Positions 44,857 to 54,201 of a stretch of 64,000 nt of DNA are shown here, piece by piece (the first letter of the stretch is position 1; every line of letters starts with the position of its first letter). The DNA is from Halochromatium roseum (GTDB lineage: Bacteria > Pseudomonadota > Gammaproteobacteria > Chromatiales > Chromatiaceae): positions 118,715 through 182,714 of the forward strand of contig NZ_NHSH01000048.1 in the NCBI RefSeq assembly GCF_016653315.1, in the 5' to 3' direction. Position numbers and translations under genes: made by a program. Below the pieces are notes generated by a model that was not told the DNA's origin, ran no database searches, and was given only the letters and a program-made list of their open reading frames with translations.

Positions 44857-46488
44857 ATGCCCCAGACTCACCTCACCGATACCCGTTTCGATCAGTTCGA
44901 TCTTCACCCGAACATTCTTGCTGGCCTCGAGGCCGCTGGCTTCCACTATTGCACACCGATTCAGGCGGAGACGCTACCGGTTGCGTTGGCTGGCCAGGAC
45001 GTTGCCGGCCAGGCGCAGACCGGGACCGGCAAGACCGCAGCCTTTCTGGTCGTTGCGCTGCAGCGTCTGCTCCGGCAGGACATGGCTAGTATGTCAGCGG
45101 CGTCACCGGCCGAGGCCTCGCCGCAGATCGAACCGGCCGCCGACGCTGGCGCCGAGCCCTCAGCCGAGGTGGCTAGCGAGTCTCGTGCTGAGCCGGTGTC
45201 GAACAGGCCGCGACAGCCCAGGGTGTTGATTCTCGCGCCGACGCGTGAACTCGCGGTCCAGATCCACAAGGATGCGAAACTGCTGGCCGCGCATACCCAC
45301 TTCCGACTCGGGCTGGTCTATGGGGGCACTGGCTATCAGGCACAACGCGATGAGATCGCGGCCGGTGTCGATCTCTTGATCGGCACGCCGGGACGCTTGA
45401 TCGACTATTTGAAACAGCGGGTTTTCGATCTACGTCAGGTCGAGGTCGTGGTGCTCGATGAGGCCGACCGGATGTTCGATCTCGGTTTCATCAAGGATAT
45501 CCGATTCGTGCTGCGACGCCTGCCGCCGCCCAGCGAGCGGCTCGGCCTGCTGTTCTCGGCGACACTCTCCTATCGGGTCATGGAGCTTGCCTATGAGCAC
45601 ATGAACGATCCGAAGATGATCGAGATTACCCCGGAGCGGGTGACTGCAGAGCGCGTGACCCAACGCGGCTACATGGTGGCCAATGCGGAGAAGGTGCCGC
45701 TGCTGATCGGCCTGCTGCGTCGGTTTGAGGGCGCGCGCACTATGGTCTTCGTCAATACCAAACGCGAAGGTGAGCGCGTCTGGGGCTATTTGGAAGGCAA
45801 CGGACTCAAGGCGGCCATGCTCTCCGGTGATGTGCCGCAGAAGAAGCGGCTCAGTCTGCTCAAGCGGTTTCAGGAGGGCGAGCTTGCGATTATGGTTGCA
45901 ACCGATGTCGCTGCCCGTGGTCTACATATCCCAGGTGTTACCCATGTGATCAACTATGATTTGCCGGATGACGCCGAGGACTATGTGCATCGGATAGGCC
46001 GCACTGCGCGCGCGGGCGCGGCCGGCGATGCGATCAGCTTTGTCTGCGAGAGCTACGCGATGTGCTGGCCGGATATCGAGGCTTTTATCGGCGCGCGTAT
46101 TCCAATCAGCACCGTCGAGCCGGAATTGCTTGCTAAAATCGACCCTAAGAGCCGCGTACGGGTTGAGCGGCGTCCGCGTGACGAGGGACGCCAGTGTCGG
46201 CGTGATGCGGCGCGCGATCGCTCAGCGCGGCCGGGAGGCCCGCGTGATGCCCGCGGACGTTCTGGACCTCGACGCGAGCCTGGGACAGGGACCAAGCCGG
46301 CCCCTGCGGTCGAGCAGGCGGTCGCCTCAGGCGCAGCGCCTGATCGCTCGGCTGCCGTGGTGCCCGCAGCAAAGCCGGCGACAGCATCAGCCGGCTCGGT
46401 AGCGGAGGCGCCAAAGAGGCGTCGACGTCGCGGTCCGCGACGTCGCTCGGCCAGCGCGAGTGCGCCCGAGCCCGATAAGCAGACCTGA
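44857..46488 (+). CDS. rhlB: DEAD-box RNA helicase RhlB
   Basis: RhlB unwinds RNA in the degradosome. The 543-residue protein starts [17 protein letters not shown] as in E. coli. Motifs are [11 protein letters not shown] (I), PTRELA (Ia), VLDEADRM (II), LLFSATL (III) and [10 protein letters not shown] (VI). It is about 120 residues longer than E. coli RhlB. Between motifs I and Ia lies an Ala/Glu/Ser-rich insert (about codons at 45074-45220), and the C-terminal 120 residues are Arg/Pro/Ala-rich and basic, likely for RNA binding. The TGA stop merges with the start of repeat copy 5. Confidence 0.94.
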   Translation: MPQTHLTDTRFDQFDLHPNILAGLEAAGFHYCTPIQAETLPVALAGQDVAGQAQTGTGKTAAFLVVALQRLLRQDMASMSAASPAEASPQIEPAADAGAEPSAEVASESRAEPVSNRPRQPRVLILAPTRELAVQIHKDAKLLAAHTHFRLGLVYGGTGYQAQRDEIAAGVDLLIGTPGRLIDYLKQRVFDLRQVEVVVLDEADRMFDLGFIKDIRFVLRRLPPPSERLGLLFSATLSYRVMELAYEHMNDPKMIEITPERVTAERVTQRGYMVANAEKVPLLIGLLRRFEGARTMVFVNTKREGERVWGYLEGNGLKAAMLSGDVPQKKRLSLLKRFQEGELAIMVATDVAARGLHIPGVTHVINYDLPDDAEDYVHRIGRTARAGAAGDAISFVCESYAMCWPDIEAFIGARIPISTVEPELLAKIDPKSRVRVERRPRDEGRQCRRDAARDRSARPGGPRDARGRSGPRREPGTGTKPAPAVEQAVASGAAPDRSAAVVPAAKPATASAGSVAEAPKRRRRRGPRRRSASASAPEPDKQT

Positions 46489-46491
46489 CGT

Positions 46492-46543
46492 GCATGGCGC
46501 GGTGTCACCGCGGACAATGAATCGCGTAAGGTTTAAGTGAAGG
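46492..46543 (+). repeat. Dispersed 50-bp hairpin repeat, copy 5
   Basis: It starts directly after the rhlB stop in the context TGACGTGCATGG. It carries GGACAATGAATCGCG like copy 3. GAATC/GGTTT can still pair through two G-U wobbles. Confidence 0.65.
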
Positions 46544-46592
46544 ACGGGTGCAAGAATAGCCGGAGTATCTACAGGCCGGCCAAGCCCGGCTT

Positions 46593-46628
46593 GAGCTGGC
46601 TTCCGAGCTGGCTTCCGAGCTGGCCTCA
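46593..46628 (+). repeat. 12-bp tandem repeat, three units
   Basis: GAGCTGGCTTCC twice, then GAGCTGGCCTCA. Confidence 0.8.
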
Positions 46629-46808
46629 ATGAGTGGAGTTGTGCTGCTTGTTCCTGAGCCTTTGCTGTTTTTAGGCCTTGCTGTTTCCTGAGCTGTTTCT
46701 GAGCCTTTGCTGTCTTTGAGCCTTTATTGTTCTCTGAACCTTGTACTTTAGCGACTTATGCCAAGTCTTCTTGCCATGCAGCGCACGTCTTTGGAGCCGA
46801 TCGAGTCG

Positions 46809-47864
46809 ATGCCTCGTTCCCGTCTCTACTACCGGTTGATCTGTCTGCCAACCATCGTCCATCTCCTGATGGCGCTGTTGCTCAGTGTGGCGCTGCCCGT
46901 GAGTGCTGCGGGCGATGATGCCGACCCCGTCAATTTCAGCGATCTCCCGCGTGATGAGCTGCTGAGCTATCCGGAGTGGTTCAATGATCCGTTCTTGGAC
47001 CTGCGCGCTGATCTCGAGGCGGCGCGTGAGGCCGGTAAGCGGCTGATCCTGTACTTTGGCCAGATGCGCTGCCCCTACTGCCACCAGCTCATGGACGTGA
47101 ATTTCGGCACTGAGGCAGACATCGTTGAGTACACGCGTCGTCACTTCGATATCACGCCCATTGATATCTGGGGCGTGGCTGAGGTGACGGATCTGCGCGG
47201 TCGGAGCATGACCGAACGCGGCTTTTCGCTGCGGGAGCAGGCCGACTTTACGCCAACGCTGATCTTCTACGACGAGCGTGGCGATGAGGTCTTGCGACTG
47301 CGCGGTTACTATCCCCCGTATCAGTTCCGAGCTGCGCTCGAATACGTAGCCGACGAGCATTACCAGCGCGAATCGCTGCGAGACTATCTGGCGCGCGGCG
47401 ACAACCGGATGGTCTTCGATGCGGCAGACCTCAACGATGCGCCCTTCTTCCAGCCTCCGCCCTACAACCTCGACCGTAGTCGGCTGCCGGCGGAGCGCCC
47501 ACTGGCGGTGTTCTTTGAGCAGGGTGATTGTCATCCCTGCGACGTTCTTCATGGTCAGTCGTTACAAGAGCAGGCCATTGCTGAGGGTTTTGCCAACTTT
47601 GATAGCATCCAGCTTGATATGTGGTCGCAGACGCCCGTGATCACGCCCTCTGGGGCGCGCACCACCGCGAGCCGTTGGGCCTCGGAGTTGGGACTTTTCT
47701 ACGCACCAGCCGTGATCTTTTTTGATGAGCAGGGCCGCGAGATTCTGCGCGTCGACTCGGTGGTTGGCTTCTATCGGCTGCGCAACGTGCTGAACTACAT
47801 CACGAGTAAGGCCTACCTTCAGGAGCCCAGCTACCAACGCTGGCGGGTGCAGCGCGCGTTCTAA
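46809..47864 (+). CDS. Exported protein with two thioredoxin-like domains
   Basis: The 351-residue protein has a signal peptide (TIVHLLMALLLSVALPVSAA) and two thioredoxin-like halves. The first has CPYC (C88, C91) in GQMRCPYCHQ, and the second has CHPC (C241, C244) in QGDCHPCDVL. Each is followed by a cis-proline-type stretch (FTPTLIFYD and YAPAVIFFD). SoxW- or DsbC-like periplasmic redox function is likely. Its substrate is unknown. Starts at 46758 and 46776 are possible but would lengthen the signal leader. The TAA stop is inside a 15-bp duplication. Confidence 0.8.
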   Translation: MPRSRLYYRLICLPTIVHLLMALLLSVALPVSAAGDDADPVNFSDLPRDELLSYPEWFNDPFLDLRADLEAAREAGKRLILYFGQMRCPYCHQLMDVNFGTEADIVEYTRRHFDITPIDIWGVAEVTDLRGRSMTERGFSLREQADFTPTLIFYDERGDEVLRLRGYYPPYQFRAALEYVADEHYQRESLRDYLARGDNRMVFDAADLNDAPFFQPPPYNLDRSRLPAERPLAVFFEQGDCHPCDVLHGQSLQEQAIAEGFANFDSIQLDMWSQTPVITPSGARTTASRWASELGLFYAPAVIFFDEQGREILRVDSVVGFYRLRNVLNYITSKAYLQEPSYQRWRVQRAF

Positions 47865-47891
47865 GTAGATGCCTTCTAAGTAGATGCCTTC
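47862..47891 (+). repeat. 15-bp tandem duplication over a stop codon
   Basis: TAAGTAGATGCCTTC is repeated twice exactly; the first TAA is the stop of the preceding gene. Confidence 0.85.
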
Positions 47892-48008
47892 CGGTGAGCC
47901 TGCCTGAGACGCGGTCTCAAACGCAGTCAGGGCGCGTTCTCTGGTTACCGTCAAGGCACCGTAACCTCTCCTGTTGGACCTTGCGGCATCATGATCAAAA
48001 CTTGACTT

Positions 48009-48033
48009 GGCTGAGCACCGTTGGTGCTCAGCC
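48009..48033 (+). promoter_or_regulatory. Perfect 11-bp hairpin in the pta leader
   Basis: GGCTGAGCACC and GGTGCTCAGCC pair around the 3-nt loop GTT. The hairpin ends just before the ribosome site (TTAGGA) of pta. It could act on translation of pta or end transcription from upstream. Confidence 0.6.
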
Positions 48034-48050
48034 CTTAGGAAATCCGTTTT

Positions 48051-50147
48051 ATGCAGAGTATCTATATCGCTGGCGCCGGTTCGGGCAGCGGAAAATCGGT
48101 CGTCGTGCTTGGGTTCATGGAGATGCTCTCCGCCGTGAATCGGCGTGTTGGCTTCTTTCGGCCGGTGGTGAGCGGGTCGGTTGAACAGGACAATCTGACC
48201 TCCCTGATCCGTGAGCGTTACGATCTGCCGTTTCCGGCCGAGATGCTCTATGGCTGCACCTCGCAGATGGCCAGCGAGCTGGCGGCGGCCGGGCACTATG
48301 ACGAGCTGCTGAAACTCATTCTGAATAAGTTCATGCTGCTCGATGAGCAGTGTGACCTCATTCTCTGCGCTGGCACCGACTACGACGGTCTCGTGCCCTC
48401 ACTGGAATTCGACTTCAACGCCGATCTGGCCAACAACTTCGGCTGCAGCATTGTGGTTGTGGTCAAGGGTTTCCAGCGCAGCTCTGAGGAAGCGCTGCAT
48501 GCTGTGCACATGGCGCACGAGTCAATGATCGACCGCGGTGGTGATCTGTTGGCAACGGTCGTCAATGGGGTCAATCCAGACTATGTCGATGTGGTCAAAC
48601 GGCGGGCACGCGCGGTGCTCCCGCAGACCGAAACCCTGCATGTGTTGCCCGAGACCGAGGCACTCGGTAAGCCCACCATCGGCGAGATCCATAAGATGCT
48701 GCAGACCGAGCTGCTCTGCGGTGAGGCCGATGCCCTCAATCAGATGGTGAGCAATTACAAGGTTGCGGCAATGGAAGTGCCAGACTTTCTCAACTATGTC
48801 GAGGACGGCTGCCTGATCATCACCGCTGGCGATCGCAGCGACATCATCCTCGCCAGTCTGGCGGCCGATGTCGCCGACTCCTTTCCGCGTGTCGCGGGGC
48901 TGTTGCTCACTGGGGGCTTGAAGCCGGCCGAGAATGTTCAGCGTCTCCTATTTGGCCTGCGACGCAGCAAGGTGGCGGTGCTCTGCACCCAACGCGATAC
49001 CTTCCAGACCGCATTGGCGGTGAATAAGGTTGAGTCAGTGATCTTGCCTGGTGATGACCGGAAGATCGCCGCTGCCCTTGGTGTGTTCGAGAGTTCCGTC
49101 GACATCAAAGGTTTGCAAGAAAGCATCGCCTTGCATCAGTCAGCACGGATTACCCCGCTGATGTTCGAGTACGAGCTGATCCAGCGCGCCAAGTCGCAGC
49201 GCAAGCGCATCGTGCTGCCCGAAGGGCAAGACGAGCGCGTCCTGCGTGCCGCTGAGATCCTGATGCTGCGCGGCGTCGCCGAACTGATCCTGCTGGGAAG
49301 TCCGGAGAAGATTCGGCGTCGAATCGGCGAGATGGGCCTGCAGCTCGAAAGCATTCAGATCATCGACCCCATCAACTCACCAAAGCGCGCTGAGTATGCG
49401 GCTGTCTACCATGAGCTGCGGGCGCACAAGGGTATCTCGGAGCAGGGTGCATTCGATGCGCTCGAGGATGTGAGCTACTTTGGCACCTTGATGGTCTATA
49501 CCGGCGATGCCGATGGCATGGTTTCGGGTGCCTTGCATACCACCCAGCATACCATTCGCCCATCCTTCGAGACCATTCGCACCAAGCCGGACACCAAATT
49601 GGTCTCGAGTGTCTTCTTCATGTGCATGCCGGACCGCGTCTTGGTCTACGGCGACTGCGCCGTGAACCCAAACCCAGACGCTGAGCAACTCGCCGATATC
49701 GCGATTACCTCAGCCGGCACCGCTGCCGCATTTGGGGTCGAGCCTCGGATTGCGATGCTATCGTATTCGACCGGCTCCTCTGGCAAGGGCGCTGATGTTG
49801 AGAAGGTCCGTGAGGCGGTTGCGATTGCGCGTAAACGTCGCCCTGATCTCAAGCTCGAGGGACCCATCCAGTACGATGCCGCGGTCGATGCCAGTGTTGC
49901 GCGCTCGAAGATGCCGGATAGCGAGGTTGCCGGACAGGCCACGGTCTTTATCTTCCCGGACCTCAATACCGGTAACAATACCTACAAGGCGGTGCAGCGG
50001 AGCTCTGGCGCTGTCGCGATCGGTCCGGTCCTGCAGGGGCTGAACAAGCCGGTCAATGACCTCAGCCGCGGTTGTAGCGTCACGGATATCGTCAACACGG
50101 TCGCCATCACCGCGATCCAGGCGCAGTCAATCGAGGAGACATCATGA
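48051..50147 (+). CDS. pta: Phosphate acetyltransferase
   Basis: Pta interconverts acetyl-CoA and acetyl phosphate. The 698-residue form has the N-terminal P-loop-like domain (GAGSGSGKSVV near residue 7), a middle DRTGG domain and the C-terminal catalytic PTA domain from about residue 370 (VLPEGQDERVLRAA, VSGALHTTQHT, LNTGNNTYKAVQR). This long form resembles E. coli Pta. The stop overlaps the ackA ATG by 4 bp. With ackA it allows acetate assimilation or ATP production. A hairpin precedes its ribosome site. Confidence 0.96.
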   Translation: MQSIYIAGAGSGSGKSVVVLGFMEMLSAVNRRVGFFRPVVSGSVEQDNLTSLIRERYDLPFPAEMLYGCTSQMASELAAAGHYDELLKLILNKFMLLDEQCDLILCAGTDYDGLVPSLEFDFNADLANNFGCSIVVVVKGFQRSSEEALHAVHMAHESMIDRGGDLLATVVNGVNPDYVDVVKRRARAVLPQTETLHVLPETEALGKPTIGEIHKMLQTELLCGEADALNQMVSNYKVAAMEVPDFLNYVEDGCLIITAGDRSDIILASLAADVADSFPRVAGLLLTGGLKPAENVQRLLFGLRRSKVAVLCTQRDTFQTALAVNKVESVILPGDDRKIAAALGVFESSVDIKGLQESIALHQSARITPLMFEYELIQRAKSQRKRIVLPEGQDERVLRAAEILMLRGVAELILLGSPEKIRRRIGEMGLQLESIQIIDPINSPKRAEYAAVYHELRAHKGISEQGAFDALEDVSYFGTLMVYTGDADGMVSGALHTTQHTIRPSFETIRTKPDTKLVSSVFFMCMPDRVLVYGDCAVNPNPDAEQLADIAITSAGTAAAFGVEPRIAMLSYSTGSSGKGADVEKVREAVAIARKRRPDLKLEGPIQYDAAVDASVARSKMPDSEVAGQATVFIFPDLNTGNNTYKAVQRSSGAVAIGPVLQGLNKPVNDLSRGCSVTDIVNTVAITAIQAQSIEETS

Positions 50148-51343
50148 AGGTTTTGGTGCTGAACTCGGGCAGCTCATCGATCAAGTTTCAGCTGTTCCGA
50201 AACGATGATTGGACGGTACTTGCCTCGGGCTCGGTGACTCGGATCGGTGAGCCCGAGGCCCTGATGCGGTGCCGTTGGGCCGATGCGGAAGGGACTCAGA
50301 AGAGTCTTGAGGACCGTGCCGCAATACCGGATCATCAGCAGGGACTGCAGCGCATTGCCGAGGCCTTGGCGCAGACTGGGGCGCTTGCCGATACCTCGGA
50401 GTTGCTGGCGGTCGGCCATCGGGTGGTGCACGGTGGCGAGGCCTTCCATGCGCCGACGTTGGTCGATGACGACATCATCGAGGTAATCCGCCAAGTCATT
50501 CCGTTGGCGCCGCTGCACAATCCAGCCAACCTCGATGGCATCCTGGTGGCGCGTGAATTGTTCCCAACGATTCCGCAGGTCGCCGTCTTCGATACCGCTT
50601 TTCACCAAACCATGCCGCGTACCGCTTACCGTTATGCGATTCCAGACTATCTCTATCGCGAGCACGGGGTTCGGCGCTACGGTTTTCATGGCACCTCGCA
50701 TCATTACGTCGGCCGGCGGGCTGCGGAGCTGCTGGACAAGCCGTTCGAGCACTGCAATCTGATCACGCTGCATCTTGGCAACGGCGCTAGCGCTACCGCG
50801 ATCCGGGAAGGCAGCAGCATCGATACCTCGATGGGCATGACCCCCCTCGAAGGCCTGGTCATGGGGACCCGCAGCGGTGATATCGATCCGGCCGTGCCCT
50901 TCTACCTGAGTAAGCATCTGGGGCTTGACAACGCCACGCTGGAAGGACTTCTGAACCGCCAAAGTGGCCTGCTCGGCCTCTGTGGTGACAATGATCTGCG
51001 CGAGATTCAGCGCCGGGCCGAGGCCGGTGACGAGGCTGCAGAGCTTGCGCTTGGCGTCACCGCGCATCGGCTGAAGAAATACATCGGCGCCTATCTCGCT
51101 GAGCTCGGTCGCACCGATGCCTTGGTCTTCACCGGCGGCATCGGCGAGAACTCAGCAGAGCTACGCGCGCGGGCCTGCGCAGGTCTCGACAATCTCGGCA
51201 TCCGCATCGATGCGGCGGCGAATACGGCCGCCTCTCAGTCTGAGCGGGCTGTTTCGTGCGCGGAGAGTCCCATCCAGGTCTGGGTGATCCCGACCAATGA
51301 GGAGCTGCAAATTGCGCGCGAAGCGGTCGCGGCGGTGAGCTGA
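50144..51343 (+). CDS. ackA: Acetate kinase
   Basis: AckA converts acetyl phosphate and ADP to acetate and ATP. The 399-residue ASKHA-fold enzyme has LNSGSSSIKFQL at the start, VHGGEAFHAP, HGTSHHYVGRRA and FTGGIGENS. The 4-bp overlap with pta (ATGA) couples translation. All active-site motifs appear intact. Confidence 0.97.
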   Translation: MKVLVLNSGSSSIKFQLFRNDDWTVLASGSVTRIGEPEALMRCRWADAEGTQKSLEDRAAIPDHQQGLQRIAEALAQTGALADTSELLAVGHRVVHGGEAFHAPTLVDDDIIEVIRQVIPLAPLHNPANLDGILVARELFPTIPQVAVFDTAFHQTMPRTAYRYAIPDYLYREHGVRRYGFHGTSHHYVGRRAAELLDKPFEHCNLITLHLGNGASATAIREGSSIDTSMGMTPLEGLVMGTRSGDIDPAVPFYLSKHLGLDNATLEGLLNRQSGLLGLCGDNDLREIQRRAEAGDEAAELALGVTAHRLKKYIGAYLAELGRTDALVFTGGIGENSAELRARACAGLDNLGIRIDAAANTAASQSERAVSCAESPIQVWVIPTNEELQIAREAVAAVS

Positions 51344-51429
51344 GCGATTGTTTTGATTGGCTCGGATCAACACCAAAAGCGCTTGCGCGGTTATCATTCA
51401 TGGTCCGCTCTTCGATAGATCCGTCCCCG

Positions 51430-53172
51430 ATGAACACTCCCGTCCGCCTTCATCCAACTGGCGCCGCCTTGCTCTTCGATGTCCTTCGGGATCTCGGTGT
51501 CGACGTTATCTTCGGGCATACCGGTGGCGCGGTGATCCCGCTGCACGTTGAGCTGAATAAGCGCATGCGCCGGGGCGAGCCCGTGCCGCGTTTTGTGCTG
51601 TGTCGGCAAGAGGGCGGTGCTGGCCATGCCGCTGAAGGTTATGCCCGCGCCAGCGGTCGCGTTGGGGTTGCACTCGCCACCTCTGGGCCCGGCTCGACCA
51701 ATCTGGCGACGCCGATTGCCGATGCGTACAAGGATTCGGTGCCGACGGTGTTCATCACCGGCCAGGTGCCGAGCCATGCGATTGGGAGCGACGCCTTCCA
51801 AGAGGTCGATACGGTTGGCTTTACCCGGCCGATCTCCAAGCATAACTATCTGGTGCGTGACGTCGGCGATCTCGAGTGGGTGCTGCGTGAGGCCTTTGCG
51901 TTGGCCCAGCAAGGTCGGCCCGGTCCGGTCGTGGTCGACATCTGTAAAGATGTGCAATTGAGCCAGTGCATGAAGGCGCGCCCGGCGCGGCGTCGGCACC
52001 GGCCAGAGGTGCCCTTCGAGACTGAGCGCGCCGACGCCATCTTGGATGCGCTGTGCAGCGCCGAGCGACCGGTGATCAAGGCCGGTGGCGGCATCATCCA
52101 CGCTGGCGCTGCGGCAGCCCTCTGTCGCCTGGCCGAGCGCTTCGAGGTGCCGGTCACCACCACCTTCAACGCCTTGGGCGCAGTGCCCTTCGATGCGCCG
52201 TATTATCTTGGCATGCCTGGGATGCATGGCAGTGTGCCGGCCAACTATGCGCTGCGCGATGCCGATCTGATCCTGACCTTGGGCGGGCGCTTCGATGATC
52301 GGGTTGCGGTCAAGGATTTCGCGCTGGGCAAGCGCATCGCGCATGTCGATATCGATCCCTCTGAGATCGACAAGGTCGTCAAGACTGATCTACACCTGAT
52401 CGCCTCCTTGAACGCGTTCCTCGATCATGCACTCGCCAGCACCCGCCATGCTCGGCATCCGCATTGGCTGGCGCAGGTGGCCGACTGGCGGCGGCAGTTG
52501 CCGTTACCTTTTGGCAGCGGCGATTACATCAAGCCGCAAGCGGTGGTCGATACGCTCTCCGAGTTGACCGCTGGTAACGCCACGCTGGTGACCGGGGTCG
52601 GCCAACATCAGATGTGGTCGGCGCAGTATTATCGCTTCCAGCGTCCGCGCCAGTGGATCAGCTCCGGTGGGCTCGGCACCATGGGTTTTGGGCTGCCGGC
52701 CGCCATCGGTGCCTGGTACGCGGCCCCGGATTTGCCGGTCGTTCTGATTGACGGTGACGGCAGTTTCCAGATGAATATCCAGGAACTAGCGACTGTGGTC
52801 GCGAACGCCATCCCGCTGAAGATGTTTGTGCTCAACAACAGCTTCCTCGGCATGGTACGTCAGTGGGAAGACATGATGGATGCGGGTCACCATTACGAGA
52901 CCTGCCTGGCGCGTCGCGAGGACTGTGATCCGCACTGCACCAAGGTCGATCAGACCTGTCGGCGCCAGTTGCCGAATCTGCTCGGGCTCAAGTCCGTCTA
53001 TCCGCGGCTCGAGACCCTGCGGGTCAAAGATCCACAGGAACTGCGCGCCGTGCTCGATCAGGCATTGGCGTTATCCGGGCCGGTCCTAGTGGACGTTTGG
53101 ATTGACAAGTCTGAAGATGTGCTACCAATGGTGCTTCCCGGCGGCCGGTTGGATACCATGATCGAGTCTTGA
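51430..53172 (+). CDS. Acetolactate synthase-like TPP enzyme with cysteine cluster
   Basis: The 580-residue protein has the three TPP-enzyme domains: PYR (GVDVIFGHTGGAVIPL, with the catalytic Glu in RQEGGAGHAAEGYARASG), a middle FAD-type domain and the PP domain (LVTGVGQHQMW, GDGSFQMNIQE, LNNSFLGMVRQWE). It resembles IlvB, but no small-subunit gene (ilvN) follows. Near the C-terminus residues C492, C499, C503 and C510 form an unusual cysteine cluster where canonical IlvB has none that I know. An ATG ten codons upstream is possible. Confidence 0.85.
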   Translation: MNTPVRLHPTGAALLFDVLRDLGVDVIFGHTGGAVIPLHVELNKRMRRGEPVPRFVLCRQEGGAGHAAEGYARASGRVGVALATSGPGSTNLATPIADAYKDSVPTVFITGQVPSHAIGSDAFQEVDTVGFTRPISKHNYLVRDVGDLEWVLREAFALAQQGRPGPVVVDICKDVQLSQCMKARPARRRHRPEVPFETERADAILDALCSAERPVIKAGGGIIHAGAAAALCRLAERFEVPVTTTFNALGAVPFDAPYYLGMPGMHGSVPANYALRDADLILTLGGRFDDRVAVKDFALGKRIAHVDIDPSEIDKVVKTDLHLIASLNAFLDHALASTRHARHPHWLAQVADWRRQLPLPFGSGDYIKPQAVVDTLSELTAGNATLVTGVGQHQMWSAQYYRFQRPRQWISSGGLGTMGFGLPAAIGAWYAAPDLPVVLIDGDGSFQMNIQELATVVANAIPLKMFVLNNSFLGMVRQWEDMMDAGHHYETCLARREDCDPHCTKVDQTCRRQLPNLLGLKSVYPRLETLRVKDPQELRAVLDQALALSGPVLVDVWIDKSEDVLPMVLPGGRLDTMIES

Positions 53173-53361
53173 TCGCGGCTCGCCTCGCCCGAACGCGTCG
53201 CCGCTGCTGGCGAGGTTCGGATACAGCTTGGCATGGATGTCCGCATGCCGGACGCTTTCTTGTGCCTTTGAGGTCACTGTGCTAGTTGTAATCAGTAAAA
53301 AACAGCCAAGCTACTCTTTGCCCCATTGGGGAACCTATCGCTTTAGGAGGATAACTGCAAA

Positions 53362-53808
53362 ATGACCGCTTTTTCCCAACTCCACGCGCAAAACCATAAG
53401 ATCACTGAACTCTCGAACGTCTTTCTCTATCTGATCCAAAGTCGGGAGATGTGCGATACCGAGACGGCTTGCGACGTCTTCTTCGAGTACACCGGCAAGG
53501 TGCGCGAGCACATTGAGCTGGTTGATCGCGAACTCTGTGGTCGCTTGATCTCGTATCCCGATCAGTCAGTTAAGAACACGGCGAACCGCTTTCTCTCCGG
53601 CTCGACCGAGATCAAGCGCATCTTCAACAAGTATCTGAAGGATTGGTGCTCGGAGCCCCATCGTCGGCTGCAGATCCGGGATTACAGCGAGTTCTTGAAT
53701 GAGACCGAACAGATGTTCGCCTTAGTGCTTGATCGCATCCAGCGCGAGACCGAGCATCTCTACCCGCTGATCCGAAAGCTCGAAGAAAAGGACAAGGTCG
53801 CCGCCTGA
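53362..53808 (+). CDS. Hemerythrin-like protein with degenerate iron ligands
   Basis: The 148-residue helical protein resembles the hemerythrin at 21958 along its length, for example [21 protein letters not shown] and [15 protein letters not shown]. However, the HxxxE glutamate is replaced by Val (HIELVD) and the histidine of the QETHEIF stretch is replaced by Glu (NETEQMF). It may bind one metal or none. AGGAGG lies 11 nt before the ATG. phhB follows after 4 bp. Confidence 0.75.
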   Translation: MTAFSQLHAQNHKITELSNVFLYLIQSREMCDTETACDVFFEYTGKVREHIELVDRELCGRLISYPDQSVKNTANRFLSGSTEIKRIFNKYLKDWCSEPHRRLQIRDYSEFLNETEQMFALVLDRIQRETEHLYPLIRKLEEKDKVAA

Positions 53809-53812
53809 GACC

Positions 53813-53836
53813 ATGCATCGAACCATGCATCGAACT
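53813..53836 (+). repeat. 12-bp tandem duplication at a start codon
   Basis: ATGCATCGAACC and ATGCATCGAACT duplicate the phhB start codon, giving two in-frame ATGs (MHRTMHRT). Confidence 0.85.
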
Positions 53837-54127
53837 AAGCTCGACGACGCTGCGATTGCAAGCTCCTTGCAATCGCTCAATGCCTCGGCCGGCGCGCCAT
53901 GGACGGTCAAAGACGGCAAGCTCCACAAGAGCTTCCAGTTCCGCGACTTCAGCGAAGCCTTCGGATTCATGGCTCGGGCTGCGCTCGCAGCCGAGTCGAT
54001 GGACCACCATCCAGAGTGGCTGAACGTCTACAAGACGGTTCGCGTTGATCTCAGCACCCATGACGCCGGCGGCATCACCGAGCTGGATTTCGCGCTCGCC
54101 GGGCGGATGGAGACGATTGCCGGCTAG
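53825..54127 (+). CDS. phhB: Pterin-4a-carbinolamine dehydratase
   Basis: The enzyme dehydrates 4a-hydroxytetrahydropterin. The small protein (100 residues from the second ATG, 104 from the first) has the diagnostic [12 protein letters not shown] and the [15 protein letters not shown] motif. No phenylalanine hydroxylase is nearby; many bacteria use such proteins for molybdopterin or other roles. Which ATG is used is not clear. Confidence 0.92.
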   Translation: MHRTKLDDAAIASSLQSLNASAGAPWTVKDGKLHKSFQFRDFSEAFGFMARAALAAESMDHHPEWLNVYKTVRVDLSTHDAGGITELDFALAGRMETIAG

Positions 54128-54169
54128 GTCCCCTGGAAAATCGTGAATCAGCTTGGCTTCCTTGGTTCC

Positions 54170-54185
54170 CCCGCGCTCGCGGGGA
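54170..54185. terminator. GC hairpin between convergent phhB and ppk1
   Basis: CCCCGCG and CGCGGGG pair around a 2-nt loop. A short AT stretch follows. It could serve both genes, though no long T-run is present. Confidence 0.4.
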
Positions 54186-54201
54186 TTTAGCCCCTCATCG
54201 G

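Larger units (their letters stand above)
46489..46808 (+). other. 320-bp intergenic region after rhlB
   Basis: It contains repeat copy 5, a 12-bp x3 tandem repeat (46593-46628) and a T/C-rich stretch of loose repeats related to GAGCCTTTGCTG (about 46650-46740). No supported gene. Confidence 0.45.

Noticed and set aside
46671..47552. Minus-strand frame of 293 codons opposite the double-thioredoxin gene
   Set aside because: The plus strand has a signal peptide and two CXXC motifs; the minus frame has nothing similar.
53183..53215. Hairpin after the acetolactate synthase-like gene as terminator
   Set aside because: The 7-bp stem has a 19-nt loop and no T-run; too weak to call.
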